A stretch of 64,000 nucleotides of DNA from Limnobacter humi (GTDB lineage Bacteria; Pseudomonadota; Gammaproteobacteria; Burkholderiales; Burkholderiaceae_B). The DNA lies in assembly GCF_024518835.1 (NCBI RefSeq), contig NZ_JANIGO010000001.1, forward strand, positions 434,001 through 498,000, read 5' to 3'. The position numbers and the translations under genes are program-made. Positions 33,848 to 43,599 of the stretch are shown one piece after another. The notes under the pieces were generated by a model. That model saw only the letters and a list, made by a program, of their open reading frames with translations, was not told the DNA's origin and did not search any database. Within the stretch, counting starts at the first letter, position 1; the number at the start of each line of letters is the position of its first letter.

Positions 33848-36800
33848 TTATTTTGCCATGGCTTGCGGCGCTGGGCTGGACAACAAGTCCACATTCCCAC
33901 CGGTGGCAGCGGTGTTGTTGCACACAGCCTGCTCATGAAACAGGCGATACAGGGGATAAACCCCGTCGCTGGTTTGAACAATGACCGGCACCAGGGCGGC
34001 ACAGTGGTGCAGCAGTTGCCGACGCAAGGTGGATTGCAAGGCACTGTCATGCTCGCACAGCACACCGTCCAACCTGGTCCAGTCAATGGTGTGCACACCC
34101 TGTACCCGCTGCTGGATGGGCTCGGGCAAGCTGGCCAACCAGCGTGGCCAGTTCAGGGTGGCTGAATGCAGAATGCACGCCTGTGCGCCCGCATGGCACA
34201 CCGCCATGACTTGCAGCAGCAGGGCATCGGCCTCCTGCGCGGTACACCACACCAGGCTGCGGGGCAGCAGGTGGTAGGTGTTGCGTTCACCAGTGGGGCC
34301 AGGCAACAACAAACCCGGTGGCGCGCTGGCCGCTTGCACCAGTGACCACTCAGCCCGGTGCATGAGGAACGGCAACATGAGGGGCCCGCCAGCCTTGGGG
34401 CCGGTACCGGAAAGCCCCCGTCCACCAAAGGGCTGGCTACCCACCACCGCGCCCACTTGGTTGCGGTTGATGTACAGATTGCCCACCCGGGCTCGCTGTT
34501 GAACCCAGGCCTGAAACGTACCCAAACGACTGTGCACACCGGCAGTAAGGCCGTAGCCCAGTGCATTGACAGCGGCCATGCGCTGCGACCACACCCCGGC
34601 CGGGCAACGCCACACATGCAGCACGGGCCCAAACACTTCTTCGGCCAGCAGATCAAGGCCATGGACTTCCACCAAGGCAGGGGCCAGGAAGTAACCCGGC
34701 TGCTGCGCCTGCTGACGGCGGTGTTGGGCGCATTGCCAAACCGTCATGCCCTGCGACTCCAGGCTCAATACATGAGCCTGAACCCGGTCACGCGCATGGC
34801 CATCAATCATTGGGCCCATGTCGGTTTGCGGGTGTATTGGGTTGCCCAATGTTCGGGTCGCCAATGCAGCCTTTAGTTTGTTCAGCAGGGTGTCTGCAAT
34901 GCTGCTGTGCACGCACAGCAGGCGCAGTGCAGAACAGCGTTGCCCCGCACTGTCGAAGGCGGCATGCAGCACATCCTGAACCACTTGTTCCAGGTGGGCA
35001 GAAGAATCGACCCAGAGCGCATTTTGCCCACCGGTTTCAGCCACCAGTTGAGCAGGGCTGCGTGGGCCAGCTGCCTTGAGCAAGCTGGCTTCGATGAGAC
35101 GAGCCACCGAGAGGGACCCAGTGAACATCACCAAGCGAACTGCCTGCGCTGCGCACAAGGCTTGCCCAACGGTGCCATCGCCGGGCAGGCACTGCACCAC
35201 GGCGGTGGGTTGATGAACACGCGCCAAGGCCCGGTGAATACATTGCATGGCTTGGTGGGCAATCAAGGGGGTTTGTTCGGCGGGCTTGGCGATCACCGGA
35301 TACCCTGCAGCCAGGGCTGCGGCAATTTGCCCCATGAAAATGGCCAGTGGAAAATTCCACGGGCTGATGCAAACGGCCACACCACCGGTGGCCTGGCCTG
35401 GGTTTTCTGGCAGGCGTTCCAGTTGCGCAGCATAGTAAAAACAGAAGTCGATGGCCTCACGCCATTCCGCCAGGGCATTGGCCCAGGTTTTCCCGGCCTC
35501 CAGCACCAACAAGGCCATCAAGTCTTCGGCATGGCGGCTTAACTCCACCGCCAACGCATTCATGCAGGCCACCCGCGTGGAATGGGCACTGCAGGACCAT
35601 GCCGCCGCCCGTGCGGCAGCATCCCGCAAGGCTTGCTGGACATCGTCGGGAGTGGACCATTGCACCTGCCCGACCCGCTCGGTGGGGGCAGCGGGGTTGA
35701 AAACATCCCGCCAAGGGCCCTTGCTGGCATGGGGTGACGCCGGCAACACCGGATAAGCCAGCCAGGCATGCGCCTGACGATGCGCCAACGCCTGCGCCCA
35801 ACGGTGCGCAGTGGCCGGGCAGTGAAGGTCGATGCCCGGGGAATTGGGGCGGTCATACACCTGTGCGGGCATGCGGCAAGCCGGGTTGGCCGTGGGCCGC
35901 TGTTGATGCAGCACCGTCCAGGGGTGTTGTGCCAGCGTGGTCGGGTCGATGTGGGGGTCGAGAAGCTGATTCACAAAGGAGGTGTTGGCGCCATTTTCGA
36001 GCAAGCGGCGAACCAAATAGGGCAGCAACTGGGCCTGTGCGCCAATGGGCGCATACACGCGCGTGGTGTGGGCACCGGTGTGCATGGATTCTGAATACAG
36101 ACTTTCGCCCATGCCGAAAAGGCACTGCAATTCAAAGCGGGTGACGCCCTGCTGTTGCACCATGTGCTCCACCAGTGCGTAGGTGTGGGCATTGTGCGTG
36201 GCCAATTGCGGCAAGACCAGTTCGTGGTGTTGCAACAGGCGCCACGCACACAGGGCATAGGACAGGTCTGTGTGGACTTTTTGTGTAAAAACCGGAAAAG
36301 CCGACAAACCCTGCTGCTGGGCCTTTTTGATTTCACTGTCCCAATACGCCCCCTTGACCAGGCGAACGGGAATGTGGCGTCCACTGGTGCGGGCCAGCTG
36401 AATCACCCAGTCCACCACGGCTGGTGCGCGGGTTTGATAGGCCTGAATAACCCAACCCAACCCTTGCCAACCTTGCAAGGCAGGCTCCAGGGCCAGCCGT
36501 TCAAACAAGTCCATGGACAGCTCAAGCCGCTCGCTTTCCTCCGCATCCAGGTTCACCAGCAGGCCGGCAGACTTGCAAGCCAGGCACAAACTGAGCAGAC
36601 GGGGATACAGGCTGGCGTGCACCTGTTCGCGCTGCGCGGTTTCATAGCGCGGGTGCAGGGCCGACAATTTGATGGACAGGCTGTGGGCCTGCCAATGAAA
36701 ACCCTCGGCGGGCAACGGCCGGTGTTGCAGCGCGCGCTGCAGGCAGTCGATGGCCTGGTGGTAGCTGCGCAGGTAGCCTTGCGCCTCTGCATCGCTTTGC

Positions 36801-38260
36801 GCGGCCTCACCCAGCATGTCGAATGAACAGAACGGACCAGACTGCGCAGCCAGCAAACCCGCCTCAATGGTTTCGGCCATGACAAACTGTTTACCCATGA
36901 TGCCTACGGCAAGTTCCACCGCCCTGCGCACGAGGCGCTCGCTGCCGTGTTTCAATTTGCTGGCCACCAACAAACCCCAGGTGGCCGCATTGACCAGGGT
37001 GGAATCACTGTGGCCCAAGTGGGCCTTCCAGTCAGCATGGCTTAGTTTGTCCTGAATCAGGGCTTCACGGGTGCGCGGATCTGGAATGCGCAGCAAGGCT
37101 TCCGCCAGGCTCATCAGGGCAACCCCTTCGTCGGTGGACAGACCAAATTCCTGCATCAGCACATCAACACCGATGGCGTGGCTGCGTTGCTGGCGCACCC
37201 GGTGGATGTGTTCAAGGGTTCGTCGTTCAATGGCTGCGTCATCCAGCCGGTCCGATGGAAAATTCTCCAGCATCAGGCTCACGGCTTGCGCCTCCTCCAT
37301 GCGATGCAGGCGGCGCAGCCCATGGCGCTGGTCCAACAGCATGCGCAGCAAGGCCAGGGTGTGTTGAAGGGTTTGCCCGGTCAGGTCTGCCGACGGATTG
37401 AACTCCACCAAGTCGACCGACCCCACACAGCCGGTTTGTGCCAGCCGCAGCATGCACTGCTGCATTTGCTGCAGGCTGGGACCACCGGCAACCGGGGTAC
37501 CCACACCCGGCGCATCTTGAGGGTCCAGACAGTCCACATCGAAGCTGACATGGACATGGGTGCCGGGTTCCACACCCTGCAATGCGCGTTGCATCACCGC
37601 GTCCATGCCCAGCTCGCGAATGTGCTGCATGGTGAACACCTGAACCTGCGATTCATCCAATAGACCTTGCTCGCCAGGGTCGACGGACCGGACGCCGATT
37701 TGGGTAATTTGACCCGACTGCAGACAAGGCGCAGCATGGCCAGGGTTCAGGACCTCGAGCAGCTCGGCTGGACCCCAGCCGCACAAAGCCGCCAATGGCA
37801 TGCCATGCAAATTGCCCGATGGCGAGGTTTTTGCCGTGTTGATGTCGGCATGGGCATCCACCCAGACCACGCGCAGCGGCCGGTTGTGGGTTTTACAGTG
37901 GGCAGCAACCGCAGCAATGGAGCCCATGGCCAGGCTGTGGTCGCCACCCAGCAACAGTGGTACCTCACCCCGGTGCAAGGCTTGGGCCACTGCATCGCGA
38001 ATGTGCGTTACCCACGCCATGGCCTCGGGCAGATTTCGGTAACCATCCACCCGGTGCCGGTGCTGAACCGCTGGGCCTTGAAGGTCACCAACATCCTGAA
38101 CGGCCCAGCCCAAGTGGGTTAGCTGTGCGACCAAGCCCCCACAGCGCAAGGCCGCCGGGCCACCGGCACAGCCGGTGTAGGTGGTGCCCACATCGGTGGG
38201 GGCGCCAACCACACACAGCGCATTCTTGATTGCAGCGGGTGTGTTGGCGGGGTTCATCAC
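33848..38260 (-). CDS. Arginase-proline dehydrogenase-aldehyde dehydrogenase fusion (PutA-like)
   Basis: A 1470-residue protein joining three enzymes. Residues ~12-320 are an arginase/agmatinase fold with all manganese motifs: GGDHS (105-109), DAHAD (135-139) and SFDVDCLDP (D241, D243). Residues ~335-800 are the PutA proline dehydrogenase (IKLSALHPRYE, VNLDAEESERLELS, RLVKGAYWDSEIK). Residues ~850-1300 are the glutamate-semialdehyde dehydrogenase (PWNFPLAI, FTGSLSVARL, VAETGGQNAL, GQRCSALR with the catalytic Cys). No DNA-binding domain precedes the PutA part. It would convert arginine to ornithine and, after ornithine cyclodeaminase has made proline, oxidise proline to glutamate. Its ATG overlaps the cyclodeaminase stop. 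Confidence 0.9.
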   Translation of the reverse strand: MMNPANTPAAIKNALCVVGAPTDVGTTYTGCAGGPAALRCGGLVAQLTHLGWAVQDVGDLQGPAVQHRHRVDGYRNLPEAMAWVTHIRDAVAQALHRGEVPLLLGGDHSLAMGSIAAVAAHCKTHNRPLRVVWVDAHADINTAKTSPSGNLHGMPLAALCGWGPAELLEVLNPGHAAPCLQSGQITQIGVRSVDPGEQGLLDESQVQVFTMQHIRELGMDAVMQRALQGVEPGTHVHVSFDVDCLDPQDAPGVGTPVAGGPSLQQMQQCMLRLAQTGCVGSVDLVEFNPSADLTGQTLQHTLALLRMLLDQRHGLRRLHRMEEAQAVSLMLENFPSDRLDDAAIERRTLEHIHRVRQQRSHAIGVDVLMQEFGLSTDEGVALMSLAEALLRIPDPRTREALIQDKLSHADWKAHLGHSDSTLVNAATWGLLVASKLKHGSERLVRRAVELAVGIMGKQFVMAETIEAGLLAAQSGPFCSFDMLGEAAQSDAEAQGYLRSYHQAIDCLQRALQHRPLPAEGFHWQAHSLSIKLSALHPRYETAQREQVHASLYPRLLSLCLACKSAGLLVNLDAEESERLELSMDLFERLALEPALQGWQGLGWVIQAYQTRAPAVVDWVIQLARTSGRHIPVRLVKGAYWDSEIKKAQQQGLSAFPVFTQKVHTDLSYALCAWRLLQHHELVLPQLATHNAHTYALVEHMVQQQGVTRFELQCLFGMGESLYSESMHTGAHTTRVYAPIGAQAQLLPYLVRRLLENGANTSFVNQLLDPHIDPTTLAQHPWTVLHQQRPTANPACRMPAQVYDRPNSPGIDLHCPATAHRWAQALAHRQAHAWLAYPVLPASPHASKGPWRDVFNPAAPTERVGQVQWSTPDDVQQALRDAAARAAAWSCSAHSTRVACMNALAVELSRHAEDLMALLVLEAGKTWANALAEWREAIDFCFYYAAQLERLPENPGQATGGVAVCISPWNFPLAIFMGQIAAALAAGYPVIAKPAEQTPLIAHQAMQCIHRALARVHQPTAVVQCLPGDGTVGQALCAAQAVRLVMFTGSLSVARLIEASLLKAAGPRSPAQLVAETGGQNALWVDSSAHLEQVVQDVLHAAFDSAGQRCSALRLLCVHSSIADTLLNKLKAALATRTLGNPIHPQTDMGPMIDGHARDRVQAHVLSLESQGMTVWQCAQHRRQQAQQPGYFLAPALVEVHGLDLLAEEVFGPVLHVWRCPAGVWSQRMAAVNALGYGLTAGVHSRLGTFQAWVQQRARVGNLYINRNQVGAVVGSQPFGGRGLSGTGPKAGGPLMLPFLMHRAEWSLVQAASAPPGLLLPGPTGERNTYHLLPRSLVWCTAQEADALLLQVMAVCHAGAQACILHSATLNWPRWLASLPEPIQQRVQGVHTIDWTRLDGVLCEHDSALQSTLRRQLLHHCAALVPVIVQTSDGVYPLYRLFHEQAVCNNTAATGGNVDLLSSPAPQAMAK

Positions 38261-39303
38261 ACCGCCGCCTCGGGTTGCGGGGCCATTGCGCCGTGCAGCA
38301 CCCCATACAGGTTTTTGGGGTCACTGAGGTTGGGAACAATGTCGAGGCTCTCGCCAATGTGGTGTTCCAATGCCAGGTGGTGCAACACGGTGAGTGCAGA
38401 AAAATCCTCCAACGCAAAACCAACCGAGTCGAACACGGTGATGTCGGCATCGGTTTGACGGCCAGGTGCAGTACCGGTGAGCACGGTCCACAATTCGGTG
38501 ACCGGAAAGTCGGCAGGCAGCTGCTGAATGTCGCCCTCCAGCCGTGTTTGTGGTTCGTATTCCACAAACACGCGGGCCTTGCGCAACACATCGGGATGAA
38601 GTTCGGTTTTGCCGGGGCAGTCGCCGCCCACCGCATTGATGTGAACACCGCAGCCGACCTGCTCAACGGTCAAAATGGTGGCGCGGGTTTTGTCGGCAGT
38701 CAGCGTTGTGATCACATCCACTCCTGAAACGGCATGAGACACGCTGGCACCCAGCATAACCTTGAATCCGCATTCCTTCAAATGTTGGGCCAGGCGAAGG
38801 CTGGCCGCGGGGTCAATGTCGAACAGGTGAAACTGGTCGATACCCAGCAGCGCATGAAAGCCCACGGCCTGAAATTCACTTTGGGCCCCGTTGCCGATGA
38901 TGGCCATGCAGCGGGCATTTCGTCGAGCGAGGTGGCGGGCGGCCAACGCCGAGGTGGCCGCAGTGCGCAAGGCTGTGGTCAGGGTGAGTTCCGACACCAG
39001 GAGGGGAAAGCCGGTGTGCACATCGGCCAGCACCCCCAAGGCCATGACGGTGGACAAACCCCGGGACGGATTGCCCGGGTGGCCGTTCACGTATTTGAAG
39101 GCATAGCGTTCGGCATTGCTGACCGGCATGAGCTCGATCACACCAAGTGTGGAGTGGCTGGCCAGGCGGGCACTTTTTTCAAAGCAGTGCCAGTGGGTGA
39201 AGTCGTGCTCAATCTGCCGGGCAATGCGGGTGATGAGGTTTTCAAGGCCGACCCGGTGAGCCAGGCGGGCCACATGCTGAACACTGAGGTACCGGGTGTG
39301 CAT
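38257..39303 (-). CDS. Ornithine cyclodeaminase
   Basis: A 348-residue enzyme of the ornithine cyclodeaminase/mu-crystallin family, from ATG 39303: GVIELMPV, FKYVNGHPGNP, the NAD-binding MAIIGNGAQSEFQ (Rossmann glycines), TTLTADKT and the INAVGGDCPGKTEL signature. It converts ornithine directly to proline and ammonia. It is the first gene of the arginine operon, and its stop overlaps the start of the arginase-PutA fusion (ATGA), placing the intermediate enzyme of the pathway next to both flanking activities. Confidence 0.93.
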   Translation of the reverse strand: MHTRYLSVQHVARLAHRVGLENLITRIARQIEHDFTHWHCFEKSARLASHSTLGVIELMPVSNAERYAFKYVNGHPGNPSRGLSTVMALGVLADVHTGFPLLVSELTLTTALRTAATSALAARHLARRNARCMAIIGNGAQSEFQAVGFHALLGIDQFHLFDIDPAASLRLAQHLKECGFKVMLGASVSHAVSGVDVITTLTADKTRATILTVEQVGCGVHINAVGGDCPGKTELHPDVLRKARVFVEYEPQTRLEGDIQQLPADFPVTELWTVLTGTAPGRQTDADITVFDSVGFALEDFSALTVLHHLALEHHIGESLDIVPNLSDPKNLYGVLHGAMAPQPEAAV

Positions 39304-39444
39304 GGTAGCCTCCTGCGCGAAACGGGTCAGACCATGGATTGATTGTGCAAGCCATTGAACCCAACAAAAAGCCACTTTTTGCTTGCAAAACGGCAAATAG
39401 CGCTCAAAATGACCAAACCTGCTGTCGATATGCAAGGTTTGACC
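39304..39444. promoter_or_regulatory. Divergent control region of the arginine operon
   Basis: About 140 bp between ornithine cyclodeaminase and a divergent Lrp-family gene. The A/T-rich stretch CACTTTTTGCTTGCAAAACGG in the middle is a likely Lrp-type target. The layout suggests the regulator controls the operon and itself, probably responding to an amino acid of the pathway. Confidence 0.5.
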
Positions 39445-39867
39445 ATGGATGCGCTGGACCGTGAACTGATTGCCCGATTGCGGGCCAATGCCCGAACCCC
39501 AGTGGCCGACCTGGCCCATGCATTGAAGGTAAGCCGCAGCACGGTGAGCAACCGCATGGCCAAACTGGAGCGCGAGGGCGTGGTGACAGGCTACACCGTG
39601 CTGTTAAAACCCGACAGCCATGCCCACCGGATTGTAGCGTGGATGAGCATTCAGATTGAGGGCAATGACAGCCGGCGCGTGATGCTGAGCTTGCTGGGTG
39701 AGCCTGGTGTGACCGCCCTGCATGGCACCAATGGCCGGTGGGATGCGCTGGCCGAGTTGCAGGCTGACAGCCTGGCAGAATTGTCCAATGTGCTGGAGCG
39801 GATACGCCTCATCAAGGGCATCCAAAACACCGAGACCAGTATTCACCTGTCGAATTTTCGGGGGTGA
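39445..39867 (+). CDS. Lrp/AsnC-family transcriptional regulator
   Basis: A regulator of ~140 residues from ATG 39445, which gives the standard MDALDRELIARLRANAR opening behind an AAGG site; ATG 39409 is an alternative. The helix-turn-helix reads VADLAHALKVSRSTVSNRMAKLEREG and is followed by the RAM effector domain (IVAWMSIQIEG, LHGTNGRWDALAELQAD). It is divergent from, and probably controls, the cyclodeaminase/arginase-PutA genes. Confidence 0.9.
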   Translation: MDALDRELIARLRANARTPVADLAHALKVSRSTVSNRMAKLEREGVVTGYTVLLKPDSHAHRIVAWMSIQIEGNDSRRVMLSLLGEPGVTALHGTNGRWDALAELQADSLAELSNVLERIRLIKGIQNTETSIHLSNFRG

Positions 39868-39900
39868 TTGAACAGGCTCACAGCGTGAGCCTGTTCAATC
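39866..39900. terminator. Strong hairpin at convergent gene ends
   Basis: A 16-bp perfect stem (GATTGAACAGGCTCAC / GTGAGCCTGTTCAATC) with a 3-base loop between the Lrp gene and mnmH. It has no T run but is placed as a terminator for both. Its core recurs at 22342-22376 and 54816-54844. Confidence 0.75.
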
Positions 39901-39904
39901 CGTA

Positions 39905-40993
39905 TCAACCCCTGGCCAACACCTGCACGGCCAATGTGCGCAGGGCTGCATCATCCAGCGCATCCACTGCAAACACGGTGGCTTGGTCGTAGCCTTTGAG
40001 GTTGTGTGCGGTGGATTTGCGATAGGCAGGGTCGTAGTGGTTGACCAACAAGTCAGTCACCAAGTCAGGCCAGGCGGCGGCATCCACCCAGGCATTCCAT
40101 TGGGCCAGCACAGCCTGCCCATGCAGGCTGTACAAAAAGCCCAATTGGGTTTTCAGCAGCTCGGGTTGGCTCAGAAAATAATCGTAGTCGCGCAGCAGGT
40201 AATCCACCCGCGCGGCCACAGGCGCTTCAATGCGCAGCACCGTGCCTTGCTCGCGCATGCACTCGATCAAGGTCTCGGGCACGCGCAAGCTGCCAATCTT
40301 TTTGCTTTCTGCTTCGATGTACACGGGCTTTTCGGGGTTGAGTGTGCGCAGCACATTCCACACCCGGGTTTCGAACAGCTTTTGCGAAGGCTGGCTTTGC
40401 CCGGGCAACACACCCAGTACCGAGCCCTTGTGACAGGCCAATGTTTCCAGGTCCAGCACCTGCCCGCCCTGCCGGGCAATTTCCTCCAGCAGCCGGGTTT
40501 TGGCGCTGCCGGTTTCGCCACACACCACGCGGTATTGAAACCGGGTTGGCCATTGCGCGAGGTCGCTCAGCACCTGGGTGCGAAACACCTTGTAGCCACC
40601 CTTGAGTTGTGCAGCAGGCCAACCCACTTGCCGCAACACCGTGGTCATGGCGCCAGACCGGCTGCCACCGCGCCAACAGTAAATGAGGGGCTTCCACTGT
40701 TTGTCGTGGTGAATGAATTGTTCTTCCAGGTGGCGGGCAATGTTTTTGGACACCAGGGCCGCCCCCACCTTCTTGGCCTCGAAGGGCGACACCTGTTTGT
40801 ACAGCGTGCCCACGCGAATGCGTTCCTCATCATCCAGCACCGGGCAATTGATGGCCCCGGGCATGTGGTCGAGTGCGTATTCGGCGGGCGAACGCACGTC
40901 GATGATGACGGTGTAGTCATCCAACTGACTGAGATCAACCTGGTCGGGATGTTTGGAAGAACGCGGGGCGTTGCTGGGGGTGGTGGGTTCCAT
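39905..40993 (-). CDS. mnmH: tRNA 2-selenouridine synthase MnmH (SelU)
   Basis: A 362-residue enzyme from ATG 40993. An N-terminal rhodanese domain (VIIDVRSPAEYALDH, catalytic Cys in LIYCWRGGSRSG) is followed by a P-loop domain (VCGETGSAKTRLLEE). This is the MnmH/YbbB architecture, which replaces the sulfur of 2-thiouridine at the tRNA wobble position with selenium, by way of a geranylated intermediate. Last gene of the ligase operon, 7 bp after DUF429. No selenophosphate synthetase gene is in the window. Confidence 0.93.
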   Translation of the reverse strand: MEPTTPSNAPRSSKHPDQVDLSQLDDYTVIIDVRSPAEYALDHMPGAINCPVLDDEERIRVGTLYKQVSPFEAKKVGAALVSKNIARHLEEQFIHHDKQWKPLIYCWRGGSRSGAMTTVLRQVGWPAAQLKGGYKVFRTQVLSDLAQWPTRFQYRVVCGETGSAKTRLLEEIARQGGQVLDLETLACHKGSVLGVLPGQSQPSQKLFETRVWNVLRTLNPEKPVYIEAESKKIGSLRVPETLIECMREQGTVLRIEAPVAARVDYLLRDYDYFLSQPELLKTQLGFLYSLHGQAVLAQWNAWVDAAAWPDLVTDLLVNHYDPAYRKSTAHNLKGYDQATVFAVDALDDAALRTLAVQVLARG

Positions 40994-41000
40994 GCGCGGA

Positions 41001-41903
41001 TTATACCGGCCTTGTGGCGGGTATTCCGGCAATCCAGCCTTCCACCGGGTCGATGCGCTGGGGCAAGCCGAATTGCTGGTCGGCCCGCTTGGCGCACCAC
41101 GCAGCCACCAGGCAGCACAACACCGCGTCCAGGTGGTCGGCCTTGGCGTCTTCCAGCAGGCGGGCACGCAGGTAAGGCCGCACCTGCACACGGATGCCGA
41201 GCAACATGCCCTCCTCCAGCGCGCACAGCAATTCCGAGCGGGCCATGCGGCGGTCGGGCGTATCCTTTTTGGGGTCGTCGGATTTGTAGCTTTGCCGCCC
41301 CAGCACCTGCCGTGCCCAGTAGCCCGGGTAGCCTTCCAGCGCAATGCGTTGGGGGTCGCCAGCCTGCATGCCGGGAATGAACACACCCGCTTTTTTCAAC
41401 AACGGTGCGCCCGCATGCAGCATGTAGGCCACTGGCGGGTTGACCCACTTCATGGAGGGCGATGAGCCGGCGGGTTTGTCGCAAGCCCGATGGGCAAATT
41501 TTTGACCGGCAGGCCGGGCGTCGCACCAGGCCTTGAAAATGCTGCGGATGTCGTCACGCCCCAGGCTGGCGTAAAAATCGATGAGGTCGCCCCAGGCGCG
41601 TTTGTCGGTGCGCTGCGCGCCGGGCCAGTTGAGTTTGTCCACCAACTCGCGGGACAAACCAAACGGCATGTCGATCACCGCCAGGTATGGTGCCGGGCCG
41701 GCTTCACCAGCCACGGTGGGCCCGTGCTGCAACAATGTCTCAAAGCCTTCCAGATGGGTGAATGAATGCAATTCGCCCACTTTCAGCACGCCCTCCACCC
41801 ACTGCCCCTGCGCCACAGCCACCGGCTTGGCCTTGGTGGGGCTGCTGGAAAAGTCGATGCCCAGCAGGGTGTATTCGTCAATCGATTCAAGCAGTAAAGG
41901 CAT
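41001..41903 (-). CDS. DUF429 protein (RNase H-like)
   Basis: A 300-residue DUF429 protein: LLGIDFSSSPTKAKP at the start gives the first strand and its acid, VIDMPFGLSRELVDKL the second acidic motif, and CALEEGMLLGIRVQ with a later DHLDAVLCCLVAAW closes the fold. DUF429 proteins are predicted RNase H-fold nucleases of unknown target. It overlaps the ligase gene by 17 bp and precedes mnmH, and probably belongs to the repair set. Confidence 0.85.
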   Translation of the reverse strand: MPLLLESIDEYTLLGIDFSSSPTKAKPVAVAQGQWVEGVLKVGELHSFTHLEGFETLLQHGPTVAGEAGPAPYLAVIDMPFGLSRELVDKLNWPGAQRTDKRAWGDLIDFYASLGRDDIRSIFKAWCDARPAGQKFAHRACDKPAGSSPSMKWVNPPVAYMLHAGAPLLKKAGVFIPGMQAGDPQRIALEGYPGYWARQVLGRQSYKSDDPKKDTPDRRMARSELLCALEEGMLLGIRVQVRPYLRARLLEDAKADHLDAVLCCLVAAWCAKRADQQFGLPQRIDPVEGWIAGIPATRPV

Positions 41904-43599
41904 GCAGCAACTCGGTCAGGGTTTGAAGCGTGTCGGCTTCGTGAAGGGGTTTGTCATGGCGGATGCGCAGCATGCGCGGAAAACGCACGGCCACGCCACT
42001 TTTGTGACGGGTGGATGGCGCGATGGCCTCGAACCCCAATTCAAACACCAAGGTGGGGGCCACGGTGCGCACTGGGCCAAATTTGTCGACGGTGTATTTG
42101 CGGATTTCGCGGTCCACCAGTTTGAATTCGTCGTCCGTGAGGCCCGAATACGCCTTGGCAAACGGCACCAGGCGGGGCAAACCCCGGGCCACGGTGTCGT
42201 CCACTTTTTCGCCTTGGGCAATGGCTTGCACCACCGCCTGCGCCTCGTCGGCCGAGGTGGGCGTTCGGTCCCACACGGCGAAGGTGTAGTCGGTGTACAA
42301 ACTGGCACGGCGGCCATGGCCCCGTTGGGCATACACCAGCACACAGTCCACGCTCATGGGGTCGATTTTCCATTTCCACCACACGCCATCGGTTTTGCTA
42401 CGCCCCACCCCGTAGCGGGAATCCCGGTGCTTCAACATGAAGCCCTCGACACCGCGGGCACGGCTTTCAGCGCGCAAGGCCTGAAGCGCGGCCCAACTGG
42501 GTTGCTTAACCAATTCCGACAACAAGAAGTGCGGCGTGTTGAGGGCTGCAATCTGCTCCAGCTGTGTACGGCGTTCATGCTGAGGGCGGTCCACCCACCG
42601 CACACCCTGCAGCCGCAACAGGTCGTAGGCCATGAACACCACCGGGGCGTCTTGCTGCAACTTTTTGCTCACGGTTTTGCGGTTGAGCCGGGCTTGTAAC
42701 GCGTTGAATGGCGCGGGTGAGCCATTAAGCCAAACCAATATCTCGCCATCCAGCGTGAGCCCATCGGGCAGGTTGGCAAACGCCGCCGTCAATTCCGGAA
42801 ACTGCTCACTGACCAACTCTTCACCGCGAGACCAAATCCACACCTGTCCGGCATCTTTCACCACCTGGGCGCGAATGCCGTCAAACTTCCATTCCACCAG
42901 CCACTGCGACACATCGCCCAAGGTCTCGGGTGCGTCTTGCAGTGGGTGGGCCAAAAAAAACGGCAGGGGCTGGCCAGGGCGGTGGTCGCTGTCAGCCTGG
43001 GCTTCATCAGCCAGCAAGGCGCGGTAGCTTTCTGCCGTGGGTTGGTGGTCGGCATCGGCATACCCCATGAGGCGGGTGGCGAGCAGCTTGGCATCCAGCC
43101 CACTGGTTTGGGCCAAAGCACGCAACACCAAAAGCTTGGACACCCCCACCCGGAAACCACCACCGACCAGTTTCACAAACAGGAAGCGGCCAGCCGTGTC
43201 GAGGTCCATCCAGCAGCGCAACACCGCCTCCAGCCGGGCCGTGTCGTCCAGGTTGCGCAGTGGCAAGATGCGTTGTTCCACCCAATGGGCCAGGCCCTGT
43301 TCGGGCAAGGGTTCGGCTTCTGCCAGCGGCAGCACCTGGGCAATGGTTTCTGCCAGGTCGCCCACGGCCTGGTAGCTTTCTTCAAACAGCCAGTCGGGCA
43401 GACCACTGACCTGCAATGCGGCCTCACGCAACTGGCGGGTGGGCACCGTGCGGCGGGGTTTTCCACCCACCAAAAAATACACGGCCCAGGCGGCATCGGC
43501 CGGGCTGGCCTGCCGAAAATAATCGGCCATGGCCTGCACCTTGTGCAGGGTGGAGGTGGAGGCATCCAGCGCATTGAACAGGACCGCAAATTCTTTCAT
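41887..43599 (-). CDS. ATP-dependent DNA ligase
   Basis: A 570-residue ligase from ATG 43599. The adenylated Lys lies in VEWKFDGIRAQ (motif I). LTLDGEILVW (III), VFMAYDLLRL (IIIa), GVEGFMLKHRDS (IV) and WWKWKIDP (V) follow in order, after an N-terminal DNA-binding domain of ~190 residues. The length and neighbours match the ligase of the ligase-associated DNA damage response set. It overlaps the exonuclease gene by 4 bp and DUF429 by 17 bp. Confidence 0.92.
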   Translation of the reverse strand: MKEFAVLFNALDASTSTLHKVQAMADYFRQASPADAAWAVYFLVGGKPRRTVPTRQLREAALQVSGLPDWLFEESYQAVGDLAETIAQVLPLAEAEPLPEQGLAHWVEQRILPLRNLDDTARLEAVLRCWMDLDTAGRFLFVKLVGGGFRVGVSKLLVLRALAQTSGLDAKLLATRLMGYADADHQPTAESYRALLADEAQADSDHRPGQPLPFFLAHPLQDAPETLGDVSQWLVEWKFDGIRAQVVKDAGQVWIWSRGEELVSEQFPELTAAFANLPDGLTLDGEILVWLNGSPAPFNALQARLNRKTVSKKLQQDAPVVFMAYDLLRLQGVRWVDRPQHERRTQLEQIAALNTPHFLLSELVKQPSWAALQALRAESRARGVEGFMLKHRDSRYGVGRSKTDGVWWKWKIDPMSVDCVLVYAQRGHGRRASLYTDYTFAVWDRTPTSADEAQAVVQAIAQGEKVDDTVARGLPRLVPFAKAYSGLTDDEFKLVDREIRKYTVDKFGPVRTVAPTLVFELGFEAIAPSTRHKSGVAVRFPRMLRIRHDKPLHEADTLQTLTELLHAFTA

